A stretch of DNA of 64,000 bases from positions 1 through 64,000 of the forward strand of contig JADJYV010000004.1 of the NCBI GenBank assembly GCA_016719575.1, read 5' to 3'. Position numbers and translations under genes: made by a program. The notes under the pieces were generated by a model. The model searched no databases and was not told the DNA's origin. It saw only the letters and a program-made list of their open reading frames with translations. The DNA comes from Pseudobdellovibrionaceae bacterium. GTDB taxonomy: Bacteria; Bdellovibrionota; Bdellovibrionia; Bdellovibrionales; Bdellovibrionaceae. Shown here one piece after another: positions 15,798-23,426 of the stretch (its first letter is position 1; each line of letters starts with the position of its first letter).

Positions 15798-16355
15798 ATG
15801 TCAATTGCAACAAGACTCACCTCCATCGCGACTGCGTTCAGTATTTTGTTAGCGGGCTGCTCTAATGATTGGTATACGAACGGCGCAAACCCAGAAGACT
15901 CTGGGCAAGCCGCTTGGGGCCTCGAGTCTGCAGCTGGTCGAATAAATGGACAACCGTGGGAGTTTGTCGGTGGCAGAGGCTACGTAGTCAGGAGAGGTAC
16001 GCAGCACTATTTAATAATTCGGCTATGGAACGAGAGACCTGCGGATCCCTGCAACGAATGGTTAGGATCGGCACGGCAAGTTCGTATCAGCTCGCCAAAT
16101 CGAATAGACCGCTGGGTTATAACCCCCCAAGATCCTTTTAACTCTTCGCATGCAATTTTTTTTAGCGATCGTGATTTTAAGTTTGGGCCTCTCGACAACT
16201 TGAAGTCAGATCAGGGCGAGCTCATTCTCGACGAGATCACAAAGACTTCAGTCGCGGGGAGATTTCGAAGCTCATTTGAGAACCCCAAGGTTGGCAAAAC
16301 TGATGTTCAAGGTTCCTTTTGGGTGCCACTTTGCGATAACAAATTTGGTCTCTAA
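15798..16355 (+). CDS. Hypothetical lipoprotein
   Basis: 185 residues. A lipoprotein signal peptide ends in the lipobox LLAGC with the acylated cysteine at residue 21, followed by SNDW. No inner-membrane-retention Asp is at +2 (Ser), so an outer-membrane location is likely. The mature part contains two further cysteines (DPCNEW, VPLCDN) and beta-strand-like segments (QHYLIIRLW, DVQGSFWVP). No family is recognised. The start is ATG 15798 after AAGAGG. It lies 88 bp downstream of the protease on the same strand. Confidence 0.75.
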   Translation: MSIATRLTSIATAFSILLAGCSNDWYTNGANPEDSGQAAWGLESAAGRINGQPWEFVGGRGYVVRRGTQHYLIIRLWNERPADPCNEWLGSARQVRISSPNRIDRWVITPQDPFNSSHAIFFSDRDFKFGPLDNLKSDQGELILDEITKTSVAGRFRSSFENPKVGKTDVQGSFWVPLCDNKFGL

Positions 16356-16479
16356 AAAGCCCATAATTGACCAAGGTTTTGCCTTAAGTCGAATGTATTA
16401 GAACAGAGAGTCTCAGTTTGAGGCATGCTGTTTGAAAGAATCCCCCACAGAACTTGTACGTATTTTTGGAGGCAATCTC

Positions 16480-16974
16480 ATGCAGCTTGGAAAATGCTTG
16501 CCCGCATTGGCATTTTGGATGGTCATGGCGATCTCGGGGATCAGCCATGGTTTAGAGAGCCAAAAAGTTAAAAGTTACCGCGAATGGAAGAGCCAAAAGG
16601 TTCAAGAGGCCATTGGTCGCATTGTCGTCACAAAAACTCAAATTCAAGTAGCAAAAAGTAAGGATCCAAATCTGGCCATTTCAAAAGGCTCTGTTGAAGC
16701 AAAATCGGGATCAGATTTCGAAAAGTTAGAGAGTCAATTGCAACAAGATCAGAGCGGCTTGGATATGGCTAAAGAGCTCTCCGTTACGGACTATTTGGTC
16801 GGCTACCTCACGAAGCTCCAAGACACCAAAGCGGCATTTAATGAAGTTGCGGGTAAACTAACATCGTCAGAGGTTGCTGAACTCATGGCAGCCTATGCCA
16901 CAAATGTTTTCGGCACCCATTCATCCGAGATCCCACCAAGCGCGACAAATCTTTCAATTGAAAGCGCGCGATAA
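16480..16974 (+). CDS. Hypothetical exported helical protein
   Basis: 164 residues from ATG 16480, fixed by GGAGG 7 bases upstream; the frame opens earlier but without a ribosome site. The signal peptide is residues about 1-24 (LPALAFWMVMAISGISHG). The mature protein is almost entirely helical and charged, with segments such as YREWKSQKVQEAIGRIVVTK and KLESQLQQDQSGLDMAKEL suggesting coiled coils. No family is recognised. It precedes groES by 126 bp, and the strong groES promoter between them argues for separate units. Confidence 0.7.
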   Translation: MQLGKCLPALAFWMVMAISGISHGLESQKVKSYREWKSQKVQEAIGRIVVTKTQIQVAKSKDPNLAISKGSVEAKSGSDFEKLESQLQQDQSGLDMAKELSVTDYLVGYLTKLQDTKAAFNEVAGKLTSSEVAELMAAYATNVFGTHSSEIPPSATNLSIESAR

Positions 16975-17030
16975 ATAATTAAAAACACCGAAATATTGCA
17001 CGGCGCCAAGGCAAAATTTAAGCATAAGCC

Positions 17031-17060
17031 TTGACATCTCTTGTGGGCGATTCATATTAG
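17031..17060 (+). promoter_or_regulatory. Promoter of groES-groEL
   Basis: TTGACA (17031-17036) and TATTAG (17055-17060) are separated by 18 bases, a sigma-70-type promoter 40 bases upstream of the groES start. No CIRCE element (TTAGCACTC-N9-GAGTGCTAA) is seen, so HrcA control at this site is unlikely. Confidence 0.65.
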
Positions 17061-17100
17061 CCGAGATTGAGTAGACAATCTATTTTCGGAGGTAATTTAC

Positions 17101-17400
17101 ATGGCAAAAGAGATAGGCGTTCGCCCTCTTCATGATCGTATTTTGGTTCGTCGTATGGCGGAGGAAGAAAAAACCGCTGGCGGTCTTTTCATTCCAGACA
17201 CGGCAAAAGAAAAGCCTCAAAAGGGCGAAATCGTAGCTACAGGTAAAGGTCGCGTAACTGAAGAGGGAAAGATACTTCCTTTAGAAGTTAAAGCTGGCGA
17301 TAAAGTTCTTTTCAGCAAATATGCAGGTACAGAGTTGAAGCTGGAAGGACAAGAGTATTTGATGATGAAAGAGGACGATATCCTCGGTATTTTTCACTAA
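17101..17400 (+). CDS. groES: Co-chaperonin GroES
   Basis: 99 residues, standard length for the seven-subunit lid of the GroEL chaperonin. Visible marks are the N-terminal VRPLHDRILVRR, the mobile loop EKTAGGLFIPDTAKEKPQKG that docks on GroEL, and the C-terminal YLMMKEDDILGIF. The start is ATG 17101 with GGAGG upstream. groEL follows after 37 bp with its own ribosome site. Confidence 0.98.
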   Translation: MAKEIGVRPLHDRILVRRMAEEEKTAGGLFIPDTAKEKPQKGEIVATGKGRVTEEGKILPLEVKAGDKVLFSKYAGTELKLEGQEYLMMKEDDILGIFH

Positions 17401-17437
17401 GTTTTTTTCAAAGAACATATTTTAAGGAGAATTTGAA

Positions 17438-19090
17438 ATGAGTAAAGAATTACGTTTTTCTGAAGACGCTCGCGCCCTCATCTTAAAAGGCGTGAATACG
17501 CTGGCAAACGCAGTGAGAGTGACTCTTGGACCAAAAGGTCGCAACGTTGTAATTGAGAAGTCTTTTGGTGCCCCTTTGATCACTAAAGACGGTGTAACTG
17601 TTGCAAAGGAAATCGAACTAGAAAACAAGTTTGAAAACATGGGCGCTCAGATGGTTAAAGAAGTTGCTTCTAAGACCAATGAGGAAGCTGGAGATGGAAC
17701 TACAACTGCAACTGTTTTGGCTCAAGCGATTTATCGCGAAGGAGCTAAAATTGTATCTGCAGGCCACAACCCAATGGCTGTGAAGCGCGGAATTGACAAA
17801 GCGGTCGCATCTATCGTTGAGGACTTAAAAACGATGTCTAAAGCCGTAAAAGGTTCAAACGAAATTGCTCAAGTTGGAGCAATCTCTGCAAACAATGACA
17901 AAGAAATCGGTCAAATGCTTGCAGACGCTATGGATAAAGTTGGCAAAGAAGGCGTTATCACAATTGAGGAATCAAAGACTGCAAAAACAGAAGTGACTGT
18001 TGTTGAAGGTATGCAATTCGACCGTGGTTATCTCTCTCCTTATTTCGTAACGAACTCAGAGAGAATGGAAGCAGTTCTTGAGAACGCTTTGATTCTTGTT
18101 TACGACAAGAAAATTGCGTCAATGAAAGATATGATCGGCATTCTTGAAGGCGTTGCAAAACAAGGACGTCAATTGTTGATTATCGCTGAGGACGTAGAAG
18201 GTGAAGCTTTAGCAACTTTGGTTGTTAATAAGCTCCGCGGAACCTTGCACGCTGTTGCAGTTAAGGCTCCAGGCTTTGGTGATCGCCGTAAAGCAATGCT
18301 TGAGGATATTGCGACTCTTACTGGCGCAAAAATGATTTCTGAAGATCTTGGAATGAAGCTTGAGCAAGCAACTTCGGCAGATCTTGGTATGGCGAAACGC
18401 ATCGTGGTTGATAAGGACAATACAACAATCATCGATGGTAATGGCAAAAAATCTGAAATCACAGCTCGTGTAAATCAGATCAAGGCTCAAGTCGAAGAAA
18501 CAACTTCTGATTACGACAAAGAAAAACTTAAGGAGCGTTTAGCTAAATTGGCTGGCGGTGTTGCAGTTATTCATGTTGGCGCCCCTTCTGAAGTAGAAAT
18601 GAAAGAGAAAAAGCACCGTGTAGAGGATGCGCTTAATGCAACTCGCGCGGCTGTTGAAGAAGGTATCGTTGCTGGTGGCGGAACAGCTCTATTGAGAGCG
18701 GCTGCTAAAATTGAAAAATCTAAGTTTACAGAGGAAGAGCAGTTTGGCGTGATGATTATCAAACGTGCGTGCGAAGAGCCAATTCGTCAAATTGCGGCGA
18801 ATGCAGGACTTGATGGCGCTATCGTTTTGGATCGTATCCTTCAAAATAAATCCAATTCTTATGGATTTAATGCTTATACCGATGAGTATACAGATTTGAT
18901 CAAAGACGGTGTTATCGATCCTGTGAAAGTAGTTCGCTCGGCACTTGTAAATGCTGCTTCAGTTGCATCCTTGATGCTAACTACTGAAACAATGATTGCA
19001 GAAGCCCCTAAGAAGGATTCTGGATCTTCCGCTGGCGCACCAGGCATGGGCGGCATGGGCGGTATGGGTGGAATGGGCGACATGATGTAG
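17438..19090 (+). CDS. groEL: Chaperonin GroEL
   Basis: 550 residues, full length. Marks include VTLGPKGRNVVIEKSFGAP and the ATP-binding GDGTTTATVLAQAI with catalytic Asp, the apical-domain substrate-binding region DRGYLSPYFVTNSERM, GFGDRRKAML, and the signature AAVEEGIVAGGGTALLRA. The C-terminal tail is the usual Gly-Met repeat (GGMGGMGGMGDMM) that lines the cavity. It forms the double-ring folding machine with GroES. The start is ATG 17438 behind AAGGAG. A strong terminator follows. Confidence 0.99.
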   Translation: MSKELRFSEDARALILKGVNTLANAVRVTLGPKGRNVVIEKSFGAPLITKDGVTVAKEIELENKFENMGAQMVKEVASKTNEEAGDGTTTATVLAQAIYREGAKIVSAGHNPMAVKRGIDKAVASIVEDLKTMSKAVKGSNEIAQVGAISANNDKEIGQMLADAMDKVGKEGVITIEESKTAKTEVTVVEGMQFDRGYLSPYFVTNSERMEAVLENALILVYDKKIASMKDMIGILEGVAKQGRQLLIIAEDVEGEALATLVVNKLRGTLHAVAVKAPGFGDRRKAMLEDIATLTGAKMISEDLGMKLEQATSADLGMAKRIVVDKDNTTIIDGNGKKSEITARVNQIKAQVEETTSDYDKEKLKERLAKLAGGVAVIHVGAPSEVEMKEKKHRVEDALNATRAAVEEGIVAGGGTALLRAAAKIEKSKFTEEEQFGVMIIKRACEEPIRQIAANAGLDGAIVLDRILQNKSNSYGFNAYTDEYTDLIKDGVIDPVKVVRSALVNAASVASLMLTTETMIAEAPKKDSGSSAGAPGMGGMGGMGGMGDMM

Positions 19091-19125
19091 AGCGCTCTAA
19101 GTTTCGTCCCATCGAAGCGAAGTAG

Positions 19126-19157
19126 AAACCCGAGGCAAACGCCTCGGGTTTTTTATT
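19126..19157 (+). terminator. Terminator after groEL
   Basis: AAACCCGAGGC and GCCTCGGGTTT pair around an AAAC loop, followed by a T run. It sits between groEL and the convergent gene at 19156 and probably works in both directions. Confidence 0.92.
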
Positions 19158-20730
19158 AGAATAGGTATTCTATCCCGCCCATCAGGCTCGTCATTTTTTG
19201 AGTAGTATTTGTGGCATGCGCGCCGCTACCAGAAAAGTCAGTCGAATAATATTCGAAATTAATTTCGCCGCGTATTTTGAACCGGCTTCGAAGGTTATAA
19301 ACGCCGAAAAATCCAAATTGATTTATGGTGCTTTTTGCAGAGGAGCTCGTATTTGGCGATTCGCTCATGCCAGGACTCAAAAACATAGTGAACTGCGCTC
19401 CTAAATCCATAGGGATTTCAACAGACAAAGGAAACTGACCAGCAAGCCCAACCAGCAGACCGCCATAGTCCATATTTGTAAAAGTAGAGGGCGTACTTAG
19501 ATCGGTGTGAGAATTATAGGTGGAATAGCCCGCGCTCAACTGAATTTTGGGCCCAAAAAAATCATCGCTCATCAAAAAATTATAGCCTCCGAGTACTTGA
19601 TAAGAGGCAAGCGAGATATTTAGAGTCTTGGGATTCGAACCAGCTAACGGGTTTGCCACACTAAAGATTGATTGACGAAGCCCAAATAGAATAGCCCATT
19701 CGCTACTAATCCAGACCTCCCCTTTTGCAGCAATTTGGGGAGCAAGCGGCGTCGAGCCCTCGATGGAGCCAGATGCCGACAAGTTTGAAGAAAGGCTGTA
19801 GGCTCCAAGCCCTGCCAAAAGTGCAATTCGCCCATACTGAGGTGGCTCTTGCGGCAACCATTCTCTGGGACTATCCCCATAACTGAGATCGCGATCTTTT
19901 CTGTTTTCTAAGCCGGGGATGAGTTTACCGTCTGCATTTATGATGGGTTCATTGTATTGGACAAATTCGATAGGAAGAACCTTCGATGAAACCTTGATAA
20001 CCCCCGGCTCACGCTCAAAGATAATGTGGGCAAAGCTGAGGTTGTTGTCTATTTTAAAGACTTTAACTCTACCCATAATTTCTTTTTCTGAGCTAACAAG
20101 AATTTTAAGTTTGGGATGGCGATTGACCTGTAAAAGCTGAATTATGGTCAGCTCATCTCCTTTTTTTAATCCATTTTTGTGCCCGATGTTAATGGTGACT
20201 TCTTGACCTCTGCGGCTCAAAATCAAGCCCCGATAAGGCAGTTGAGATTTAATTTTTGTATACATATCTTCGAGTTGTCTCTCAACTTCTGAAATTTCGA
20301 ACTTTGGATAATCTCTTAGGTCTTCTTGAATGAGGGGCAGTCCTGATTTTCCAGCAAAGAAAGTTAATTTTCCATTTAACCCACGCGGGCCTTTGGTAAT
20401 GCGGAATGAAAAGAAGCCATCCGCACTTGTCTTCGCTAAAACAGCTTTTGCGGAATTCGTGTCCTCTTCGAAATCGATTAAAGTGGTTGTCGGCTCTTCT
20501 GGAAAATCTTGATAGCTCCATAGGGGATCAGCATCAACAAGTCCCTTAAATTTTTTGTAAAGTGGTTTTGAGTAGATACCCTGAAGGTTATCGGTAAATG
20601 GGACAACGGTGACTTTCTTGATGGTGAGATCTTGGTCAACAGAGCTGACAAAGGACGAGCTTGACTGGGCCCACGTCTGTGATGAAAGAAAAGTAATAAC
20701 AAGAAGAAGGCAGCGCGTAAGTATTTGCAT
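19156..20730 (-). CDS. Exported protein with FlgT-like and outer-membrane barrel regions
   Basis: About 524 residues from ATG 20730 (a GTG lies 15 bases further upstream). A signal peptide (residues about 1-22, ending SSQTWAQ) leads into a periplasmic half. That half contains SRRGQEVTINIGHKNGLKKG, a segment like the small beta-barrel of FlgT-type proteins. The C-terminal 220 residues alternate in the manner of outer-membrane beta strands and end in GGIEYLF, with the terminal aromatic typical of proteins inserted by the BAM complex. No exact family is recognised. It is divergent from another barrel-like gene at 20807, and the two may share regulation. Confidence 0.65.
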   Translation of the reverse strand: MQILTRCLLLVITFLSSQTWAQSSSSFVSSVDQDLTIKKVTVVPFTDNLQGIYSKPLYKKFKGLVDADPLWSYQDFPEEPTTTLIDFEEDTNSAKAVLAKTSADGFFSFRITKGPRGLNGKLTFFAGKSGLPLIQEDLRDYPKFEISEVERQLEDMYTKIKSQLPYRGLILSRRGQEVTINIGHKNGLKKGDELTIIQLLQVNRHPKLKILVSSEKEIMGRVKVFKIDNNLSFAHIIFEREPGVIKVSSKVLPIEFVQYNEPIINADGKLIPGLENRKDRDLSYGDSPREWLPQEPPQYGRIALLAGLGAYSLSSNLSASGSIEGSTPLAPQIAAKGEVWISSEWAILFGLRQSIFSVANPLAGSNPKTLNISLASYQVLGGYNFLMSDDFFGPKIQLSAGYSTYNSHTDLSTPSTFTNMDYGGLLVGLAGQFPLSVEIPMDLGAQFTMFLSPGMSESPNTSSSAKSTINQFGFFGVYNLRSRFKIRGEINFEYYSTDFSGSGAHATNTTQKMTSLMGGIEYLF

Positions 20731-20806
20731 ATAACTATTGTGCACTTCGAAAAAAAAGCCGTCAATTTTACATCAAGTATTTGAGAACAGAAACCGAAAA
20801 TCTGGT

Positions 20807-21892
20807 ATGAAGTTCGTATTGCGAAGTTTACTTCTGGCCTTTTCTTTATTTGTTTTTGCGCCAACCTATGCGCAACTAGATTCTTCGTATGAACTCCTTT
20901 TGGGATCTCCAGGCAGAAACTCAGGTCCACAAGAAAAAGCCAAATTAGGCACCAATGAATCCCTAAAGAAACGAAAGCCTGCAAACAAAGCAGCTGAGAC
21001 GAACGTCCAGACCACAACTCCAGTTGTCCTCCCGCCCCCACCTGGGATTCAGACTCCTCCTGGGCCTGAGAATCAGGGGCTGAATGAGCCCTCCTTTTCA
21101 CAGCAAGCAAAGAGCTTAATCGAATCAGACACAGAAAGAGTTCTGGACTTCTATGTTTCTCAATTTGACGAGAACGACTCGAGAAATAACAAGGTTGAGG
21201 TGAGTTTTGCTCCTGGATTTTTAACTTCAGAAGCAGCCTCTAATTTCTCTTATCGAAACTATCGAAGTGTGTTTTCGGCAATGAACCTTGGAGCGAACGT
21301 TTGGCTAACTCCCGCCATCGGAATTGGCGGCACGTTTTTATTTTCGTTAGGTGCGGATACAAGTGGGGATGCTGTCACTGGCACTCGAACCCCAGCTCGT
21401 TTTGAGATTTTTGATGTTGCTGTTAAATTTAGAAACTTTTTTGGATTTTCTCGTCTTTCAAAGTCGGTTGAGTTTGATGTGTTATACACAGACTATAAAA
21501 TAACCGTTCCTGCAGACGACATCTACCGAGCTAGACTCAAGACATCCGGCTTAGGGGTAAAAATGGCATTGAGAGTGCCGTACAGTCATGATGTCGCATG
21601 GGTCATAGGGGGGTCGTTTTTTCCAAGGCTACAACATACAGAAGAAAAAACAGGCCTTGATATTAAGTCCGGAAACAACGTAGAAAATACCCGAATCGGA
21701 GTTCAAGTTGGTAACGAGGTCAGCCTGTCTCGACAAGCTCAAATCTTTTATGAAGCCTCCGTCTCTTCAGAGAAAAACTTATTCGATGGTTCCGCAGGTA
21801 TTGTTGATCCTGCTACAGGCGCTACCCCTAAAAATGTTAGCGTGACTAACACCCTTTACATGTTTTCACTGGGCTATCGCTGGGGCAACTAA
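20807..21892 (+). CDS. Probable outer-membrane beta-barrel protein
   Basis: 361 residues from ATG 20807. The frame is open upstream, but only this Met begins a signal peptide (VLRSLLLAFSLFVFAPTYA). Residues about 25-110 are a low-complexity proline/lysine linker (VVLPPPPGIQTPPGPENQ). From about residue 135 there are regularly spaced amphipathic strands (KVEVSFAPGFLTSEAASNFS, GANVWLTPAIGIGGTFLFSL), and the end is TLYMFSLGYRWGN. This suggests a surface or periplasmic linker followed by an 8-12 stranded barrel. No named family is recognised. Confidence 0.65.
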   Translation: MKFVLRSLLLAFSLFVFAPTYAQLDSSYELLLGSPGRNSGPQEKAKLGTNESLKKRKPANKAAETNVQTTTPVVLPPPPGIQTPPGPENQGLNEPSFSQQAKSLIESDTERVLDFYVSQFDENDSRNNKVEVSFAPGFLTSEAASNFSYRNYRSVFSAMNLGANVWLTPAIGIGGTFLFSLGADTSGDAVTGTRTPARFEIFDVAVKFRNFFGFSRLSKSVEFDVLYTDYKITVPADDIYRARLKTSGLGVKMALRVPYSHDVAWVIGGSFFPRLQHTEEKTGLDIKSGNNVENTRIGVQVGNEVSLSRQAQIFYEASVSSEKNLFDGSAGIVDPATGATPKNVSVTNTLYMFSLGYRWGN

Positions 21893-21958
21893 ACCCACCA
21901 AGGTCCAGAGAAAAAAAAGCACTTAGACATCGACATCTGATATTTTGATAATGAGAGA

Positions 21959-22345
21959 ATGAGTTATCGTTATATTGTCATTGATGATGCGCCTTTTGTG
22001 GTTGAGCTGATTAAGAATATTCTTAAGGGTGCGGGTGGTCTTTGCGTGGGCGATGCCACAAACGGAGAAGAGGGACTTCACCTTTTTGAAAAAACACTTC
22101 CCGATTTGGTTATTTTAGACCTGGTCATGCCTAAAAAAAATGGAATTGAAGTTGCCGCTGAGATTCGAGCATTGTCTGGCGACGTCAAAATTATAGCCTG
22201 TTCGACTCTCGACGAGAAAAATATTATGGAGAAGGCTTTGACTGCTGGCTGTGATGAATACCTTTTAAAGCCATTTTCGAAAGAAAGCGTTTTAAGAGCT
22301 GTGAGCAGGTTTTTTTCAATAACTTCGGAGAAAAGTCATGAGTGA
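21959..22345 (+). CDS. Single-domain response regulator (CheY-like receiver)
   Basis: 128 residues consisting of one receiver domain and no output domain. The acidic pair is Asp9-Asp10 (YIVIDDAPF), the phosphorylated residue is Asp54 (VILDLVMPKKNG), the switch residues are CST near 81-83, and Lys104 is in LLKPFS. It should be phosphorylated by an unlinked histidine kinase and act through protein contacts, as CheY-like proteins do. No kinase or chemotaxis gene is adjacent. Its 3' end overlaps the next small membrane gene by 8 bases. Confidence 0.93.
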   Translation: MSYRYIVIDDAPFVVELIKNILKGAGGLCVGDATNGEEGLHLFEKTLPDLVILDLVMPKKNGIEVAAEIRALSGDVKIIACSTLDEKNIMEKALTAGCDEYLLKPFSKESVLRAVSRFFSITSEKSHE

Positions 22346-22574
22346 GTTCTTTTTTGTAATAAAAAGTTTAATAATTACCGCGCTACTTACTATTTTAATG
22401 CAAGTAAAAGTTGGCCCGTCGTCTCTTGAGCAGCAAGCCCAGGCGTTTCTACAAAAATCGTCGACCGCAGTCTATGTTCAAAGCGTAGCCGCAGGCGGAG
22501 CGCTCGCGCTAAAGAAGCTCTATTATTCAGTCAAAAGCAGCATCGTCAGCACTAGCACTCAGGCTGGGAAATAA
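22338..22574 (+). CDS. Small membrane protein coupled to the response regulator
   Basis: 78 residues from ATG 22338, inside the last codons of the receiver gene. Residues about 4-24 (FFFVIKSLIITALLTILMQV) form one membrane helix, followed by an amphipathic region and a Ser/Thr-rich tail. The family is unknown. Translational coupling to the receiver domain suggests a joint function, perhaps as a membrane partner or target. A terminator follows. Confidence 0.7.
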   Translation: MSEFFFVIKSLIITALLTILMQVKVGPSSLEQQAQAFLQKSSTAVYVQSVAAGGALALKKLYYSVKSSIVSTSTQAGK

Positions 22575-22588
22575 GCACAACAGCGAAC

Positions 22589-22617
22589 GCTGGGGGTCCC
22601 CAGCGCTGCGATCTTTT
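22589..22617 (+). terminator. Terminator after the receiver/membrane-protein pair
   Basis: GCTGGGG and CCCCAGC (22589-22604) form a tight stem, followed after a few bases by TTTTT. It lies 15 bases after the stop codon at 22574. Confidence 0.7.
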
Positions 22618-22624
22618 TAGAGTT

Positions 22625-22858
22625 TTAGCTTATTCCCTTTTCACCCACGACTTTTTTAGGTTTCGGCTTTTCATCTTTTGACTGCCTTAGGGGGGACGAC
22701 ATTGCTGCGCCCTTTGGTGGTAACATAGGGACATTGGCCATACTATTACAGGCAGTACCCCCTGGGTGGGTTTTCGCGCTGGCGACGTTAGCGAATAAAG
22801 CCACGAAAGCAACGGTTGCCACTGCAGCCAGCTTCGATGCCAATTTCAATAAATGCAT
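22625..22858 (-). CDS. Small secreted protein
   Basis: 77 residues from ATG 22858, chosen because TAAGGAGG lies 6 bases upstream. A signal peptide (residues about 1-26, SKLAAVATVAFVALFANVASA) precedes a 50-residue mature part with one cysteine, a proline-containing middle (MLPPKGAAMSSP) and a lysine-rich end. No family is known. A second small secreted protein with a similar layout lies upstream on the same strand (23099-23410), separated by 240 bp. Confidence 0.7.
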   Translation of the reverse strand: MHLLKLASKLAAVATVAFVALFANVASAKTHPGGTACNSMANVPMLPPKGAAMSSPLRQSKDEKPKPKKVVGEKGIS

Positions 22859-23098
22859 AAGTACCTCCTTATAGAAGCAATGGTTCAATGTACTACTATG
22901 CGAAGCCTGTGCCAGAGAAAGGCCCTGCAGGGTCAGAAATTACGATGTGATATCAGGAGTTTAGATTGCTTAAAAAAATCGACGTGTCGCAATTGTAGAC
23001 AGGCGCGAAGCGAAAATAAGCCCCTCGTACTATAATGAGACACTTATAGTGACGGAGACGGGAGGGTGAAATCCGGTCGCTTAAGTAAAGGATCGCTA
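22859..23098. other. Intergenic region between two small secreted-protein genes
   Basis: 240 bp, GC-richer than expected for a plain spacer. It probably holds the promoter of the gene ending at 22625. Short stem possibilities exist (GGCCCTGCAGGG), but I cannot assign a known RNA family. Confidence 0.35.
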
Positions 23099-23410
23099 TT
23101 AACGGGTTCCATCCAAGTTTTCATCGTTTTTAGGATTCTTAAGAGGAGCAGGATTTGATTTACCAGTTATAGATACTTCGGTCAGGTTCTTTGCGCAAGC
23201 CGGACATTCTCCTTCGAATCCTATTTGAGGTGTGCCACCTTCGGTCCCCATTCCCCTACTAGACATCTCTTCCCCATCTTCTGGAGTTGTTGCCGCGGGA
23301 TTCTTTCCCATATCGCGAGGGGGCCAGCCGTCATCTTCTGCATAGGCCGTTTGGAATAACAAGGTGAGAAGAGTTAAGGCGGTAGCGAGGGTAAGAAGGA
23401 TATTTTTCAT
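23099..23410 (-). CDS. Small secreted protein with CPAC motif
   Basis: 103 residues from ATG 23410, with AAAGGGA upstream. The signal peptide is residues about 1-21 (LLTLATALTLLTLLFQTAYA). The mature region is polar and disordered-looking (DDGWPPRDMGKNP, EDGEEMSSRGMG), with one C-x-x-C pair in ECPACAKN. That pair might bind metal or form a disulfide, but the surrounding sequence is not thioredoxin-like. It starts 17 bp after the stop of the YD-repeat gene and is probably in its operon. The function is unknown. Confidence 0.65.
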   Translation of the reverse strand: MKNILLTLATALTLLTLLFQTAYAEDDGWPPRDMGKNPAATTPEDGEEMSSRGMGTEGGTPQIGFEGECPACAKNLTEVSITGKSNPAPLKNPKNDENLDGTR

Positions 23411-23426
23411 TGTAAAATTCCCTTTC

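Noticed and set aside
17031..17100. CIRCE element for HrcA upstream of groES
   Set aside because: No TTAGCACTC/GAGTGCTAA inverted repeat is present in this leader.
22889..23098. Riboswitch (for example c-di-GMP type) in the spacer between small secreted genes
   Set aside because: The conserved sequence segments of that riboswitch class are not visible on either strand.
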